From Pomphorhynchus laevis (lineage: Eukaryota > Acanthocephala > Palaeacanthocephala > Echinorhynchida > Pomphorhynchidae), in assembly GCA_012934845.2 (NCBI GenBank), contig WNNJ02003677.1, forward strand, positions 1 to 64,000: a stretch of DNA of 64,000 nucleotides, read 5' to 3'. The position numbers and the translations under genes were made by a program. The notes beneath the pieces were generated by a model. That model had not been told where the DNA came from. It did no database searches and worked only from the letters and a program-made list of their open reading frames with translations. This document shows, one piece after another, positions 24,606 through 35,143 of the stretch; within the stretch, counting starts at the first letter, position 1; each line of letters begins with the position of its first letter.

Positions 24606-24889
24606 TTGTTGAAAGAAGAAAAGGCATCTGCCGGCAGAACATTGTTGTTAAAACCAATATTTCGGTTTCCAAGAGAAACCATTTTCAAGGTAATTGTATA
24701 TAGTTATATGAAAAGGATTATTAACCTGTTATTTAAGAAAACCCTTATTTATTTAATTATTAACCACAGGTTAATAATCCTTTTCATATAACTATATACA
24801 ATTACCTTGAAAATGGTTTCTCTTGGAAACCGAAATATTGGTTTTAAGAACAATGTTCTGTCGGCGGATGCCTATTCTTGATTCAACAA
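24606..24889. mobile_element. Foldback MITE flanked by TA, Tc1/mariner-like
   Basis: The two halves are near-perfect inverted repeats of about 120 bp around a short AT centre. The ends read TTGTTGAA-AAGAA-AGGCATC with a TA on each side (24604-24605 and 24890-24891), the target-site duplication typical of Tc1/mariner elements. No transposase is encoded; a 61-codon ORF inside is incidental. A transcript would form a long hairpin. Confidence 0.75.
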
Positions 24890-24891
24890 TA

Positions 24892-25564
24892 ATGTGGAGC
24901 GACATCCTCGAGTCTCTTTCAAATTTATAGATTTTATTGTTTTAAGATTCCTAAGTAGTTTTCTATATAGATAGATTTATTAATTTTTTAAGTAACTCAT
25001 GCAGACAGGCCGCTTACAAGTCTACTGAAAAATATTAAATTTGGTAAGTTTTATTGACTATGGCTAAACATAGTGACAATGTTAAAATTTACTATTTAAT
25101 TCAATGAAAGAATTGTATAGAGAAATTAAAATGTTGATAAAATTTCAAACATTACAACGAATGAAAATTCAGCGATTTCAAATATTCAGGATTTTAAAAT
25201 TAAAAAAGATTTTAATTTTGGCATTATTTATTTTATAAAAGTTAACTAATTTGTTTCGAAATCAGGTATGAAAAAAAATAACAAATGCTTAAAAAATAAA
25301 TCAGATACAATTAGTCACTGAAAAGTTAGAGATAAGTGAAGACAGCATATTACCATATAAAAATTATAAGGACATTTCAGATGTGGTAATACTGAAAGCT
25401 GAAATGGACCAGATTAGTATTAAGATGAAAGAAAAATGAACGTTATGGTCAACGATGCAATAATTGATACGAAATGCAATGTCACTAAGAAAATTTAAAA
25501 ATGGTCAATTAAATTAAATTTATAGGGCATATTAAAACAAATTTTGACAGGGTTAATAGATAGA
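24892..25564. other. Intergenic DNA with a solo LINE tail
   Basis: At about 24965-25030 the block CTCATGCAGACAGGCCG recurs at 25595-25611, where it forms the 3' end of the minus-strand CR1-like LINE, so this is probably a second, severely truncated LINE end. The rest is AT-rich without ORFs. Confidence 0.5.
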
Positions 25565-27352
25565 TATATTAATAAATTTTTTAAATTGCTCATGCAGACA
25601 GGCCGATTAAAAGTTCACTGAAATGAACACAAAATAAAAATAATAATGTGTCTGAAGTTCACACAACGTAGCCGACGTTCGAAGGATGAAAAATTCGGAT
25701 ATCCTGCATAGCTGCAGGGCCTGGTTACTCAGTAGATAGATGAGAAGCATGGATTTAAAGTTAGGAAGGTTAGGCTGGCATCGAAGTTTTAAAGGGAAAA
25801 AATTTCTCAATGAGAGGCATAGAAATGAGACAAGAACCTAGGCCAAAGTTCGTCCGATGACGAGGAATGTGTAGCAGGAACTGATTGCTTGAGCGGAGTG
25901 CTCTGGATGATGAATATTCAACACAGCGCGATTCTAGGTGAAGATATGGAGGGGGATGATAAAGTACACGAAAATCGAGAACGGCCAAGTAATATAAAAC
26001 TCAATTCTGTATATTAAGTCAAGGAGGTTTCTAAGTTTATTGGATATGGGATCAAAACGCCGTCGTCGAAGAAGTATGCGGGCTACAGTGCGAATAAAGC
26101 GATACATATGGGTAGTAGCACAATATGAGGAGTTTGAGAAAAGTGATATGCAATAGTTAAGACGAGGTAGCAGGATGGAGGACATAAGAGTGATGGAAAT
26201 GAAAACACTTGTGGTTTTTCGAATGCGACGAATGTCACGGAGAATAGGATAACAGGAACGAACTTTTAGTGCAAATGATAAGAATGACAGAAAGGAGTCT
26301 ATAATTACTTCGAGAAATGTTAGCAAATCCACGCAAGGAAGGTGATGACCATTGAAAAAGTGAGCAGGATAAGATTGAATCTGCATGCCCGGAAGGGTGG
26401 ATCCAAATAGCACAAGATTTCGTTAGATTTAACACCATTCTAATGGATGGTGAGGAGAGTTGTTAAGGATGGACTTGGTGGGGATGAATATATAAGGATG
26501 TCATCTGCATATTGCGTGACATTACTTTTGAATGCTAAGCAAAGTGGACCGAGATATCCAAAATGAAGCAAGAACAACATAGGGCCGAGTACAGAACCTT
26601 GCGGTACATCACGAGGTATAGCGAAAGATGGACTAAATGCATTGCCGGATGATACAGTGGCAGAGCACCCAGTAATATACAACGCGAACCATTTAAGACT
26701 AGATGTGGAGAAGACATAATGATGTCGAAGAAGGTGACGGAGAATAGAGTGATCTATAATGTAAAAAACAGTAGAAAAATCAAGCGAAATGACCAGGGAA
26801 GTTAGCTGTTGAACGCGAGTCAGAAGATCACCGATTACCTTGTGACAAGCAGTTTTTAGTAAAGATGTTTGTACAATATGCAGCTCGACATTGAGGAAGA
26901 GGGTTTGACGAATTTAGGTAGGCATGACTTGGCTCAAGATGAGTCTTTCAAATAGTTTCAAAATAGTAAGAAGTAGTGAGGTAGAACTGTAAGACGATGG
27001 AAGATAATAGTCAAGAAATTGAAATCTTAGCAGAGGACGGATAGTGACAGTCTTTCATTCAGCGGGAAAGATCTTTAGTCGAATACACGAGTTAAGTTTA
27101 CATAAGAAAAATTGTATCTTTCTTATGTAAACTTTGTTAGTTTACATTATAAAGGTACCAGTGCGTGGGCAATATATTTAAGGACAGTTGTTGGTAAATT
27201 ATCATGATGAGATTAAGAGTTGGGGAATCGAGATATCAGTACGATAATTTCATAAGAAGACACACGAGATAGGTAGAAAATTTTAGGAAGGCATGATGTA
27301 ATAATTACTGTAGCGTAACCAAGAGGTGGAAAAGTACGGCATACATTGTCAA
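25565..27352 (-). mobile_element. CR1-like LINE copy 1, RT half (split by a later insertion)
   Basis: Minus strand. RT boxes DVPQGSVLGPMLFLLHFGYL and TQYADDILIY lie at 26682-26440. Downstream come conserved C-terminal blocks (DIRRIRKTT, ARILLRRRRFDP) at about 26230-25990. The reading is spread over several frames. It resembles copy 2 at 27.4-31.2 kb but is clearly more diverged. Its 5' part (ORF1 and endonuclease) appears on the same strand at 31230-32420. Confidence 0.75.
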
Positions 27353-27402
27353 GTTCATTGGATATGGGATCCAAACGCCGGCGTCGAAGAAGTATGTGGG
27401 CT
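27353..27402 (-). repeat. Duplicated RT fragment at the 5' junction of LINE copy 2
   Basis: About 50 bp (TTGGATATGGGATC-AAACGCC to ATGTGGGCTACA) match 26036-26092, the antisense of the block encoding ARILLRRRRFDP. The copy sits directly against the 5' end of the plus-strand LINE. Confidence 0.7.
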
Positions 27403-27539
27403 ACAATTTCTCAAATTCTGATAAATCTACTGAGACAGTAAAGGAGCCGCAAATTGTATCGCAGCAAGATGGATTTTGTCAAGTTTATGATAAATCTACC
27501 GAGACAGTGACGGAGCCGCAAATTGTTACAACTAATGTA

Positions 27540-28283
27540 TTTTCACTCCCCGACACCCCACGTCCCGTCCTTCCCGTCTCGTTTCTCAATAACTTGCATC
27601 CATCAATCAAAATCACCTCCACCAACCTTCACTATCCTTCCACTCATAACCTTTCCTCACATCGCTTGCCACCCTCTTTATTATCATTATCCTCTATGTC
27701 TCCCGTCGTCAAACCAAATCCCTCCAAATCATCAACTGCCAGCTCTTCTATCGTGATCTCACCTACTCACGTCAGTCGTCCTCCTTTACGAAAGCGCTTT
27801 GCTTCTCGCGATCGTCGCGTCATTGTCACTAATATCACGCCTTCTAACTCCTTATCTCCACAAGCAAGTCTAGACCACGATGTTTCCGCCTTCAGATCCA
27901 TCCTCTCGTCTATTGTCCCTGCGGATAAACCATCCTTTTTCAAGGACATTTCTCCTGTCGCATTCATCCGTCTAAACAAATCTTCTCAATCTAATCCTTC
28001 CCAGCCTTCTCTCCTAAAAATAGTTTTCAAGCATCGCTCTTACGCGTCTTCTGTCCTCTCTCAACGATTCAAGCTCATGTCATCTTCAAACTCTCGAATT
28101 TTTCCCGATCGCGCCCCTACTGAAATCGCTCAAATCTCTTCAGCCCGCATCGAAAAACGCCGTCGCGAGGAAAACGGCGAAACATCACTCTCCATCCGAA
28201 ACATAGACGGAAATTTTCAAGTTGTCCACACCCGTCCAAAAATTCGATGGCGCTCCATCTCTCCTATGTGTCTTGTCTACTAG
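27540..28283 (+). CDS. LINE ORF1 protein (CR1-like, copy 2), 5' end uncertain
   Basis: Open frame ending at TAG 28283. The open frame can be extended to 27396, but that position is GTG and not a likely eukaryotic start, and the segment before ~27540 contains a duplicated DKSTETV-EPQIV block that looks like repeated leader. The C-terminal half (FKDISPVAFIRLNKS ... RIFPDRAPTEI ... SLSIRNIDGNFQVV) resembles the RRM-like nucleic-acid chaperone region of CR1/L2-type ORF1 proteins. The N-terminal half is Ser/Pro-rich and low complexity. It overlaps the endonuclease frame by 37 bp. Confidence 0.6.
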   Translation, partial: FSLPDTPRPVLPVSFLNNLHPSIKITSTNLHYPSTHNLSSHRLPPSLLSLSSMSPVVKPNPSKSSTASSSIVISPTHVSRPPLRKRFASRDRRVIVTNITPSNSLSPQASLDHDVSAFRSILSSIVPADKPSFFKDISPVAFIRLNKSSQSNPSQPSLLKIVFKHRSYASSVLSQRFKLMSSSNSRIFPDRAPTEIAQISSARIEKRRREENGETSLSIRNIDGNFQVVHTRPKIRWRSISPMCLVY

Positions 28284-28867
28284 ACTCTTTCGCCACAACA
28301 CACGGTTTTCGCCTAGGTCTCCTCAACACTAGATCTATTCTCAATAAATCCGATCTTATCCTCAACCTATTCACCACGCAATCCATCGATCTCTTCTGCC
28401 TCACCGAATCCTGGCACTCAGATTCCGACGACCTTTCCATTCGCCGTATGCTCTCTACCGGTTGCTCCCTAGTCGAATCTGCCCGACCCCTCAGCTCATG
28501 CCCTTCTAAATTCTCTAATCATGGCGGCATCGTCGCATTCGCGCGTCACCCCGCGTCTCTTCGCAAAATCGATCCCCCTTTCAGTTCTTGCTCTTTTGAG
28601 TTGCTCACTTGTTGTTCTTCTAACCCGATCACTCTAGATCTCGCCATTGTATACCGTCCTGGTTCATCAGCTCCTACTGCCTTATTTTTTACCGAACTGG
28701 CTGACCTCCTTTCTCATTGTTCTTTGTCATCAATCCCTTCACTCGTTCTAGGCGACTTCAATATACGCCTAGACCGCCCCTCTTCTACGGATTCCATCCG
28801 GTTCATTAACATTCTATCCAACTACAATTACAAACTAATCTCTACGGCCCACACATATACTTGGTGA
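28247..28867 (+). pseudogene. LINE ORF2 endonuclease region (copy 2)
   Basis: Starts with ATG inside the end of ORF1. APE-like boxes: LGLLNTRSILNK, LFCLTESWHS (catalytic Glu), VLGDFNIRLD, with the family's terminal SDH box found in the next frame (GLSDHFLITL near 28935-28965). The product would nick target DNA for target-primed reverse transcription. The frame stops at TGA 28865-28867 and the homology continues from 28869 in another frame, so one small indel separates them. Confidence 0.8.
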
Positions 28868-28868
28868 G

Positions 28869-29417
28869 GCACTCGAAATCATCGCTGTCCCCGATTATTT
28901 TGCTGCCTACACCTCACTGTCCATCTTTGATACTGGTCTATCCGATCACTTTCTTATCACCCTTGATCTCACTCACAACCACACCCCTCCTCACACACCT
29001 ACAATCCTACGTCGCCCTTGGAGAAATCTTGACCTCTCCCTTCTCCGCTCTGCCTTACTCAAATCATCTATATCATTACCCACAATAACATATTCATCTC
29101 CTCGCGATCTCGCCTTTCTTTTCGACTCTGAACTCACATCCACTCTCGATATTCTCTTGCCCTTCAAGTCTCACCCACACCGTCGCTTGCACCGTGCCCC
29201 ATGGTTTGACATCCAATGCCTACTATCAAAGCGTCGACTTCGCCATGCTTTTCGAGTATATCACCGCTCTCTTAGACGTGATTTCCGCTCGATCACTCCG
29301 TATTACCGTGATTCCTATCTTGCTCTTCGCCAGTCTCATCTCAACCTACTACGTACCAAATGCAACTCCTTCTGGCAGCATAAAATCATCACTTCATTCA
29401 ACTCTAAGTCTCTCTAG
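28869..29417 (+). pseudogene. LINE ORF2 endonuclease end and linker (copy 2)
   Basis: Continues from the endonuclease in a shifted frame (ALEIIAVPDYFAAYTSLS...), includes the SDH box and a basic linker (WFDIQCLLSKRRLRHAFR), and ends at a single TAG (29415-29417) in the same frame as the RT ORF, which carries on directly afterwards. Confidence 0.7.
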
Positions 29418-31142
29418 CATACTTTTAACTCAATCCTTGCTCGCTCCTCTTCGCCGTGCAACATCAATGCCAATGATTATTCGTCATTTCTCCAGACTAA
29501 AGTATCCAAGTTGCTCTCTCACACCCCGGTCTCCACCCTATCCCACTCTGCCCAGTCTCATCTCATCTTTCCGGAACTCTTTCATCTTCTCCCTGTCTCA
29601 CCTACAGAAGTATCATCTGTCCTCATGTCCTTGCCCAACAAAACCTCACCTGCCGATCCCCTGCCTACTCACATATTAAAATCTATATGCTTATCGATAT
29701 CCCCATTTCTCACAACCTTGTTTAACTCGTCCATCCGCAGTCGTATCTTCCCTTTACACTGGAAATCCGCAATGATTCGTCCACTCCTTAAGAAACAATC
29801 GCTCGACCCCTCCCTTCCTTCTAGCTATCGCCCCATTTCACTACTTCCTACTCTTTCTAAGCTCTTAGAACGCCTCATCTTAATACAAATCAACGCTTAT
29901 CTCTCCTCATCCAATCTGTACCCTCCTTTCCAATCCGCTTTCCGCTCTAATCACTCGACAGAAATCGCATGCATAAAAGTGTACAACGACTTACTCATTT
30001 CTCGAGACAAGGCTCTATATAGTGTTCTCATCTCCCTCGACCTCTCTTCCGCATTCGACATTGTCGATCACTCCGTCCTCCTTTCTCGCCTTCGTTATGA
30101 TTACGGCTTTTCTTCCTCCTCCGTAGCATGGTTCGCCTCATATCTATCCGACCGTTCCTTTCGCGTCTGTTCTAATTCATCATCCTCCCATCCCATCCCT
30201 ATTTTTTGCGGGGTCCCACAAGGTTCAGTCCTAGGTCCCCTGCTTTTCTCTCTTCTGCTTGGCGATCTATATCCGTTTATCAAACCTTACTCCTTTAAGG
30301 TCATGCAATACGCCGATGACATTCTAATCTATGATCATGCACCCGCACATCGCATACACGATATCAACATTTCTGCCTCCAACTGTCTTTCTTCTATCTA
30401 CAAACGTCTCTCCAATCTCCATCTCGTTCTAAACCCCGAAAAGTCCAAAATAATGTGGATCCTACCACGTAAACCAAACATATCTCCTCCCACTGTGTAT
30501 TTTGCCTCATCGATCATCCCCATAGTCCACAATCTCACTTTATTAGGCTTCCATTTCGATGATCACCTTTCCCTTAAACCCTTAGTCCGTGACAAGGTCC
30601 GTTCGTTTGACTTAATTCTCCTTGACATCCGCCGTATCCGCCCCCTTATCGACTTCCGTTCTTGCATGTATCTTCTTTCATCGCTTCTTTTCCCTAAAAT
30701 CGATGACTGCCTTAGCCTTTTCGCAAATTCTCAAAAATCCATCATCCTATCCCTACAACGCATAATCAACTCCGCCGTTCGAGTGCTCTTTCGTCTCCGT
30801 CGCTTCGACCAAACATCCACATATTTTGCCCAACTCTCCTGGCCCAACATCCACATCCGCTACAAACTTCGCCTTCTTCTCGTTACTTTTCGTCTCATCG
30901 CTGTCGGCTCCCCATCGTTCATCAACCTTCCTTTCTTAAACGACACTCGCCCCACCTCGCTATCGCTGCGTTCCCGTCATACCCTCTTACGTCACATTCC
31001 CAATTACTCCAACAACTACGGTATCCGATCATTTCTCGTCGCCGCCTCACTCGCCTGGAATCAACTCCCTCTCGACGTACGCCGCGCCCCCTCCTTTATC
31101 ACATTCAAACACCTCCTCCGTTCACACCTTCTCGACTCCTGA
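29418..31142 (+). CDS. LINE reverse transcriptase region (copy 2)
   Basis: Open from the TAG at 29415 to TGA 31142 in one frame (first ATG at 29511, 543 aa). From that ATG the RT boxes are: SYRPISLLPTLSKLLE (~105-120), DLSSAFDIVDH (~175), FCGVPQGSVLGPLLF (~230), QYADDILIY (catalytic YADD, ~267), LLGFHFDD, then a C-terminal domain with RVLFRLRRFDQ and AASLAWNQLPLDVRRAPS, the usual end of CR1-group ORF2. The catalytic residues are all present. Function: reverse transcription of the element RNA at the nicked target. Confidence 0.85.
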   Translation, partial: HTFNSILARSSSPCNINANDYSSFLQTKVSKLLSHTPVSTLSHSAQSHLIFPELFHLLPVSPTEVSSVLMSLPNKTSPADPLPTHILKSICLSISPFLTTLFNSSIRSRIFPLHWKSAMIRPLLKKQSLDPSLPSSYRPISLLPTLSKLLERLILIQINAYLSSSNLYPPFQSAFRSNHSTEIACIKVYNDLLISRDKALYSVLISLDLSSAFDIVDHSVLLSRLRYDYGFSSSSVAWFASYLSDRSFRVCSNSSSSHPIPIFCGVPQGSVLGPLLFSLLLGDLYPFIKPYSFKVMQYADDILIYDHAPAHRIHDINISASNCLSSIYKRLSNLHLVLNPEKSKIMWILPRKPNISPPTVYFASSIIPIVHNLTLLGFHFDDHLSLKPLVRDKVRSFDLILLDIRRIRPLIDFRSCMYLLSSLLFPKIDDCLSLFANSQKSIILSLQRIINSAVRVLFRLRRFDQTSTYFAQLSWPNIHIRYKLRLLLVTFRLIAVGSPSFINLPFLNDTRPTSLSLRSRHTLLRHIPNYSNNYGIRSFLVAASLAWNQLPLDVRRAPSFITFKHLLRSHLLDS

Positions 31143-31173
31143 TTCACAGTCTTGTTTTGTTGTGGTCATGTAA

Positions 31174-31189
31174 GCGTGCGCTGGCACGC
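31174..31189 (+). other. 3' hairpin of the CR1-like LINE
   Basis: GCGTGC-GCTG-GCACGC forms a perfect 6-bp stem close to the 3' end. Comparable tails at 46286-46297 (CACCT-GT-AGGTG) and near 42250 have different bases but keep a stem in the same place, as expected for an RT recognition hairpin. Confidence 0.55.
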
Positions 31190-31229
31190 ATTTGCCACGT
31201 TAAAATAAATCCTTTTTTTTAATAAAGTA

Positions 31230-32420
31230 ACAGTAATAGAAAAATTAGCCAATATGATTAGGGCAACGTGACAAACTAAAGGATCGAGACTGGAGTTACG
31301 AGGAGCTCGAGGAAAGTGGGTGACATAGTAACCATTAAGACGTAGACGACGAATGGCAAGATCATCATTTCGATGACAAGTTTCAGTGAGGCAGAGGATA
31401 TCGAGATTGGATTCGTGAAGTGTGTGGAGAATCGAGTCGATCGTTGAGTGCAATGATTAACAATTGAGAAGGTCCATGCAAATGATGGATCATATGGTTA
31501 AGATAAGTGGCAGCATTGATGATGGATGACCCTGATAGCCAAGCAGTGAAGGATGTGTGGGATGTATCGGTGTTATGAATTGATATATTAAAGATGCTTT
31601 TAGTTTTTTGTTACTAAAAAGTAGTACTGCAGAATCATGAACATGAATCATTGAAATAGCGGTGCGCTCGTTTTAAAGCAAAAATTGAGACGTACTCATT
31701 GTCTGCGAGGCTGTTTTGTGTATAGGACAGATACTTTGGCCCGCAAAAGAGACGCTAGAAGCGCCCTTATTTATCTCTATAATCCCTATATTGCGCAGGG
31801 CAAAACGCTTATTAGGATGCTTTCGTCGTATTTCTCGAAACTTCTCAAGTGAAATGGAGTGTGTTTCACGTTCCTTCTTAGACCTATCAGGTAATATGTA
31901 GCCACAGGAGAAACTGGAACCCATAAGCATGTAAGCATTGTTTATTGCATGAGCGCAGTCAGTGTAATCAAGAACGCTCATCACTCAGTGTAATCAAGGG
32001 CCATCTTGGTATGTCAGTCTGTTTTCCAAGAAGTCTAATAATGGAATGGAGTTTCACGTAAGAAAGGCTAAGCGTTGTCAGGAACTTCGGAACCATCTCA
32101 ACATTGCCATATTCCACTAGGCCACGAAATATTATCCTTTGCACACTAAGATTCGCCATTCTCATTTAAGCAGCTACGAATGTAGTAGTTGTAAAGTCCG
32201 ATTTTATCGAAACTACGGTAATTGCCTGGAAGATGTTCCGTTGCATTGATGGTATTAAAGTCTTTTTGACTACTGCCGCATATGATTTCTGGACCATATT
32301 GTTCACTTCCTCTCTTCCGATTTCCTTGGAAGCGTTTTTCGTTTCAACCTCACTCATGTGCTGTATTTATTTGCAAAGTTCCTCAATGGACGAAGCTACG
32401 CAGCAGCCACACAATGGTTT
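31230..32420 (-). mobile_element. CR1-like LINE copy 1, ORF1 and endonuclease part
   Basis: Minus strand. ORF1-like pieces (SYAAVVKK near 32300; FRGLVEYGNVEMVPKFL; GYILPDRSKKERETHSI and RFALRNIGIIEINK to 31673) are followed by an endonuclease start (SNLDILCLTETCHRNDDLAI, 31453-31240). With 25565-27352 this makes one element in the order ORF1, EN, RT, interrupted by copy 2. That the two halves are one insertion is inferred from order, strand and spacing. Confidence 0.6.
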
Positions 32421-32887
32421 CTGTAGTTGAAAATCACGTGGCAATAACCTCGAGAAGTACAACTTGGTGTAGGATGAACATTTCGCACACTGTATCAAGT
32501 GTTCAACCAGATCAGAATACTATGCCAGTTCATTTATTTTTAGATCAATTTGCAGTTTCTCAAATATATCTGATAGCAAAGCAGAATAATGGATTATTCT
32601 ATATTCATAATCTAATTATTATGCAATCTGAATAACAGGTAAACTTTCTTTTCAGAAATTTTTTAAAACAAAATCAATTTTCGAGAAAAATGCACAAATT
32701 CACAAAATTACTATTAATCAGCGAAGAGTTTCTGTTTCCTTTAACAATGTCAATGTCGTGCTTGAACAACATGTAAGCTTGCATAACATGTAATACAACA
32801 CAAAGACCTCAATTTGTTCGGAAACCTATTGACCTTTCATATTAGATTGATTAAATAATGCACTGCAAGCATTAATTTTGTTTTAGA

Positions 32888-33260
32888 AACGGGACTGTGG
32901 GAACATGTCGATGGTTTATCCATGAAAAATTCTCTAGCTCCGGTATTAGCCGAATTGTATATGAGGATGTGAGAGTCAACACACTTAAAAGGCATTCATG
33001 TGGTTCGATACATGGTATATGTATGTTGATGACGCGTTTATTATTTTGGATAAACAACTGACCTTGACATATTCTTGAATACACTGACTGCTGCTAATAA
33101 AGATATTCAATTGACTTTGTCCAAGGAAGAAAATGACCAGTTATCTATTCTCGATATAAATTTAATAAGGAATCCCAAAAATACATAATTAACCGACGTT
33201 TCCCAAAAAATAAATCATGAGCCTAATATTGTAAATGGGAATCTAACATTTCTAAAATAA
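32888..33260 (+). mobile_element. Canonical Penelope-like RT fragment
   Basis: Plus strand translation contains GLSMKNSLAPVLAELYM, a YVDDAFII catalytic box, and TAANKDIQLTLSKEEN ... LSILDINLI, the order of RT boxes in Penelope-type PLEs (xMGxPLAPxLAxxYM; YVDDxF; LxFLDxxI). Broken into frames and only the RT core remains. It differs from the Naiad-like family elsewhere in the window. Confidence 0.7.
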
Positions 33261-33475
33261 GAAAAATCCCAGCAACGTTGTCATTATTTTCGAGAGAAAA
33301 TAAAAATAGAAGATATGAGGTAATCCATAAGTCTTCTGGATAATGAATATCCATAAGGGCTATTAAAAATCATATTTTAAAGCAAATAATGATCTAAACA
33401 TGGACCTCAAATAGATACTAAATACTTGGAATACCATATATGAATGAACGTTTGAACATAAAAATATCTATTTTG

Positions 33476-33579
33476 ATAAGAAATATATTTTGATAAAAAT
33501 AAAATAATTTAAGTGGAAAATAATATTATAAGAAATATATTTTGGTAAAAATAAAATAATTTAAGTGGAAAATAATATT
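33476..33579. repeat. 52-bp tandem duplication
   Basis: Two adjacent near-identical copies of an AT-rich unit (AAGAAATATATTTTG ... AAGTGGAAAATAATATT). Confidence 0.85.
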
Positions 33580-34079
33580 TTAGAAAGAAAAATTCAATAA
33601 GCATTTCTTACGCAAAAAAATAAAGATAGATTAACGATTAACAATAAACCGGATATTGAGTTATCAACAAATATTTTTAAAATATATGTTCTTTAAATTT
33701 TTTATTAATTAGTAATTTAAATTGAATTTAAATCTCGGTCTGTTTGCTTTTTTGTATGTTCGTTTTGTTTTGCCTTAAATAATGAAATTTATTTATTTGT
33801 ATCGAATTTGTGAACTTTACATTTTGATATAAACATATCCAATTGTTTGAAATGATTGGTGTAATTTGTATGTAAATAGTTTTGAACAGCAATTTTTGTA
33901 GCTGTAATCTTTTCCTGATGATATTAGCCGCTATAGAACATTTGATTTTGAACAAATACTTTTTTTCACTCTCTCCTAATTGTAAATATGACCATTAAAA
34001 TTAAAATTAAAGATTTTATTAATATATAAGAAAAACAGGTTAAATAAATAATACATGGTAATAAGATCAATCACAAGAA
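33580..34079. other. AT-rich DNA, no supported gene
   Basis: Nothing recognised; a 75-codon minus ORF has no domain. Confidence 0.4.
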
Positions 34080-34147
34080 CAAAACGTTATTCGAAAATTT
34101 TCTCAATCTTCATCCGTCTTCTCCAACCCATTAAGGTTTCAAATCCA

Positions 34148-34208
34148 GTGGGATCTGAACCCTGCAACCAATCCAACACGGCGCTCTCCGACTGAACCAC
34201 CCGGGGTC
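34148..34208 (-). repeat. tRNA-like 3' segment of LINE copy B
   Basis: On the minus strand: a D-arm-like GTTC-AGTCGGA-GAGC (plus 34182-34197) and a T-arm-like GGG-TTCAGAT-CCC (plus 34150-34162) at tRNA-like distance, resembling Pol III A and B boxes. The same arrangement ends copies A and C. It follows the LINE 3' UTR on the coding strand. Not a functional tRNA: the anticodon and acceptor stems are not convincing. Confidence 0.6.
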
Positions 34209-34249
34209 TTTCATCCCCCTAAATGAAAGACAACCACCTGCGATTTGGC

Positions 34250-35143
34250 GGAGTTTAGAACAAGATTGGATATGGGTAACTGGTCTTTTAATCTTAAAAA
34301 GAAACGGCTGATGTTAGAGCCTACGTCCTTTCATCTGCGTCCAGAGAACAGGGCTGTGGTGTCATCAGCGTACACCACTAGACGTTGATGGCGTTTAAAT
34401 ATTTTGAAGAGATTTATGGAAGCAGCAAGATACAGGATAAAATAAAGAGGGGAACCTTGAGGCACACACGTAATAGGGTAGAACTGACGCGCATCAGGGT
34501 CGTCTTCGTAGTAAAATCGCTTGGTGTACAACAGTATCTCCACCCTGTTAACAATTCTCGCGGGCAGCCCGATGGACCTGAAAGAAGAGATAATAAAAGG
34601 TATAGAGATGCGGTCAAATGCAGCAGAAAAGTCAAGGAAAACAGCCACATCAAGTTAATGGCTATTCTCCCGACAGAACTGATGCATTTCACCTACTGCT
34701 GAATGGACCGAGCGACCTTTGACAAACCCATGGAATCCAGGTGGGATTAAATTACGCCTACTTAAATGATCGCGGATTCTACGTGAAAGCGCTTTTTCGT
34801 AGATGGATACTAGGGAATTTTGAATCGAGATGGGCCGCAGGTCTTTTGGACATGAGACCGGATATTTTTTAGGTAAAAAAATTCTACTAATGTTGATGCT
34901 GGCCACATCGGATGGGGTGGCTAATAGCATTGTGACGGCAACCTCCCTTTTTTGTTCGGCTGTCAAAAGCTGACAGTCACGAGAAGAGAGTGGAGCGACG
35001 TTTTTGGAGATGCCCGGAAAATGCCCCCAGGCATTGAGTATATCCGGAACAGATACATCTCTACTCCTGAAGTCTCCCCAAGGCGGGATTGGTTGCGGTG
35101 ATTGAGTGGCTCCATAATTGTGTAGGGATAGTGACTCCTCCAA
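34250..35143 (-). pseudogene. I-type LINE reverse transcriptase, copy B
   Basis: Two overlapping frames. The upstream one (35143-34655) carries YPVSCPKDLRPISIQNSLVS and PPGFHGFVKGRSVHSAV. The downstream one (34648-34331) carries FLDFSAAFDRI, CVPQGSP and LVVYADDTTALFSGR. Catalytic YADD is intact; a frameshift separates the halves. An RNase H domain was not found. Confidence 0.75.

Larger units (their letters stand above)
27396..31225 (+). mobile_element. CR1-superfamily LINE copy 2, near full length
   Basis: Plus strand, much GC-richer than its surroundings and pyrimidine-rich. Order: ORF1 (to 28283), APE-type endonuclease (28247 on), linker, RT (to 31142), then a ~80-bp 3' UTR with a hairpin and AATAAATCC plus a T/A-rich end. 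It is inserted in the opposite orientation within LINE copy 1. ORF2 is interrupted by one frame change near 28861 and one in-frame TAG at 29415, so it is recent but probably inactive. Target-site duplications were not identified with confidence. CR1/L2-group placement is based on the RT and endonuclease boxes and the short hairpin tail. Confidence 0.85.

Noticed and set aside
27396-27540. ORF1 start of the CR1-like LINE at 27396
   Set aside because: The codon there is GTG and overlaps a duplicated antisense RT fragment; the true start is unknown.
30101-30283. 60-codon minus ORF
   Set aside because: Antisense shadow of the LINE RT.
34148-34208. Genuine tRNA gene
   Set aside because: D- and T-arm-like blocks are clear but the anticodon and acceptor stems do not pair, and three diverged copies all sit at LINE ends.
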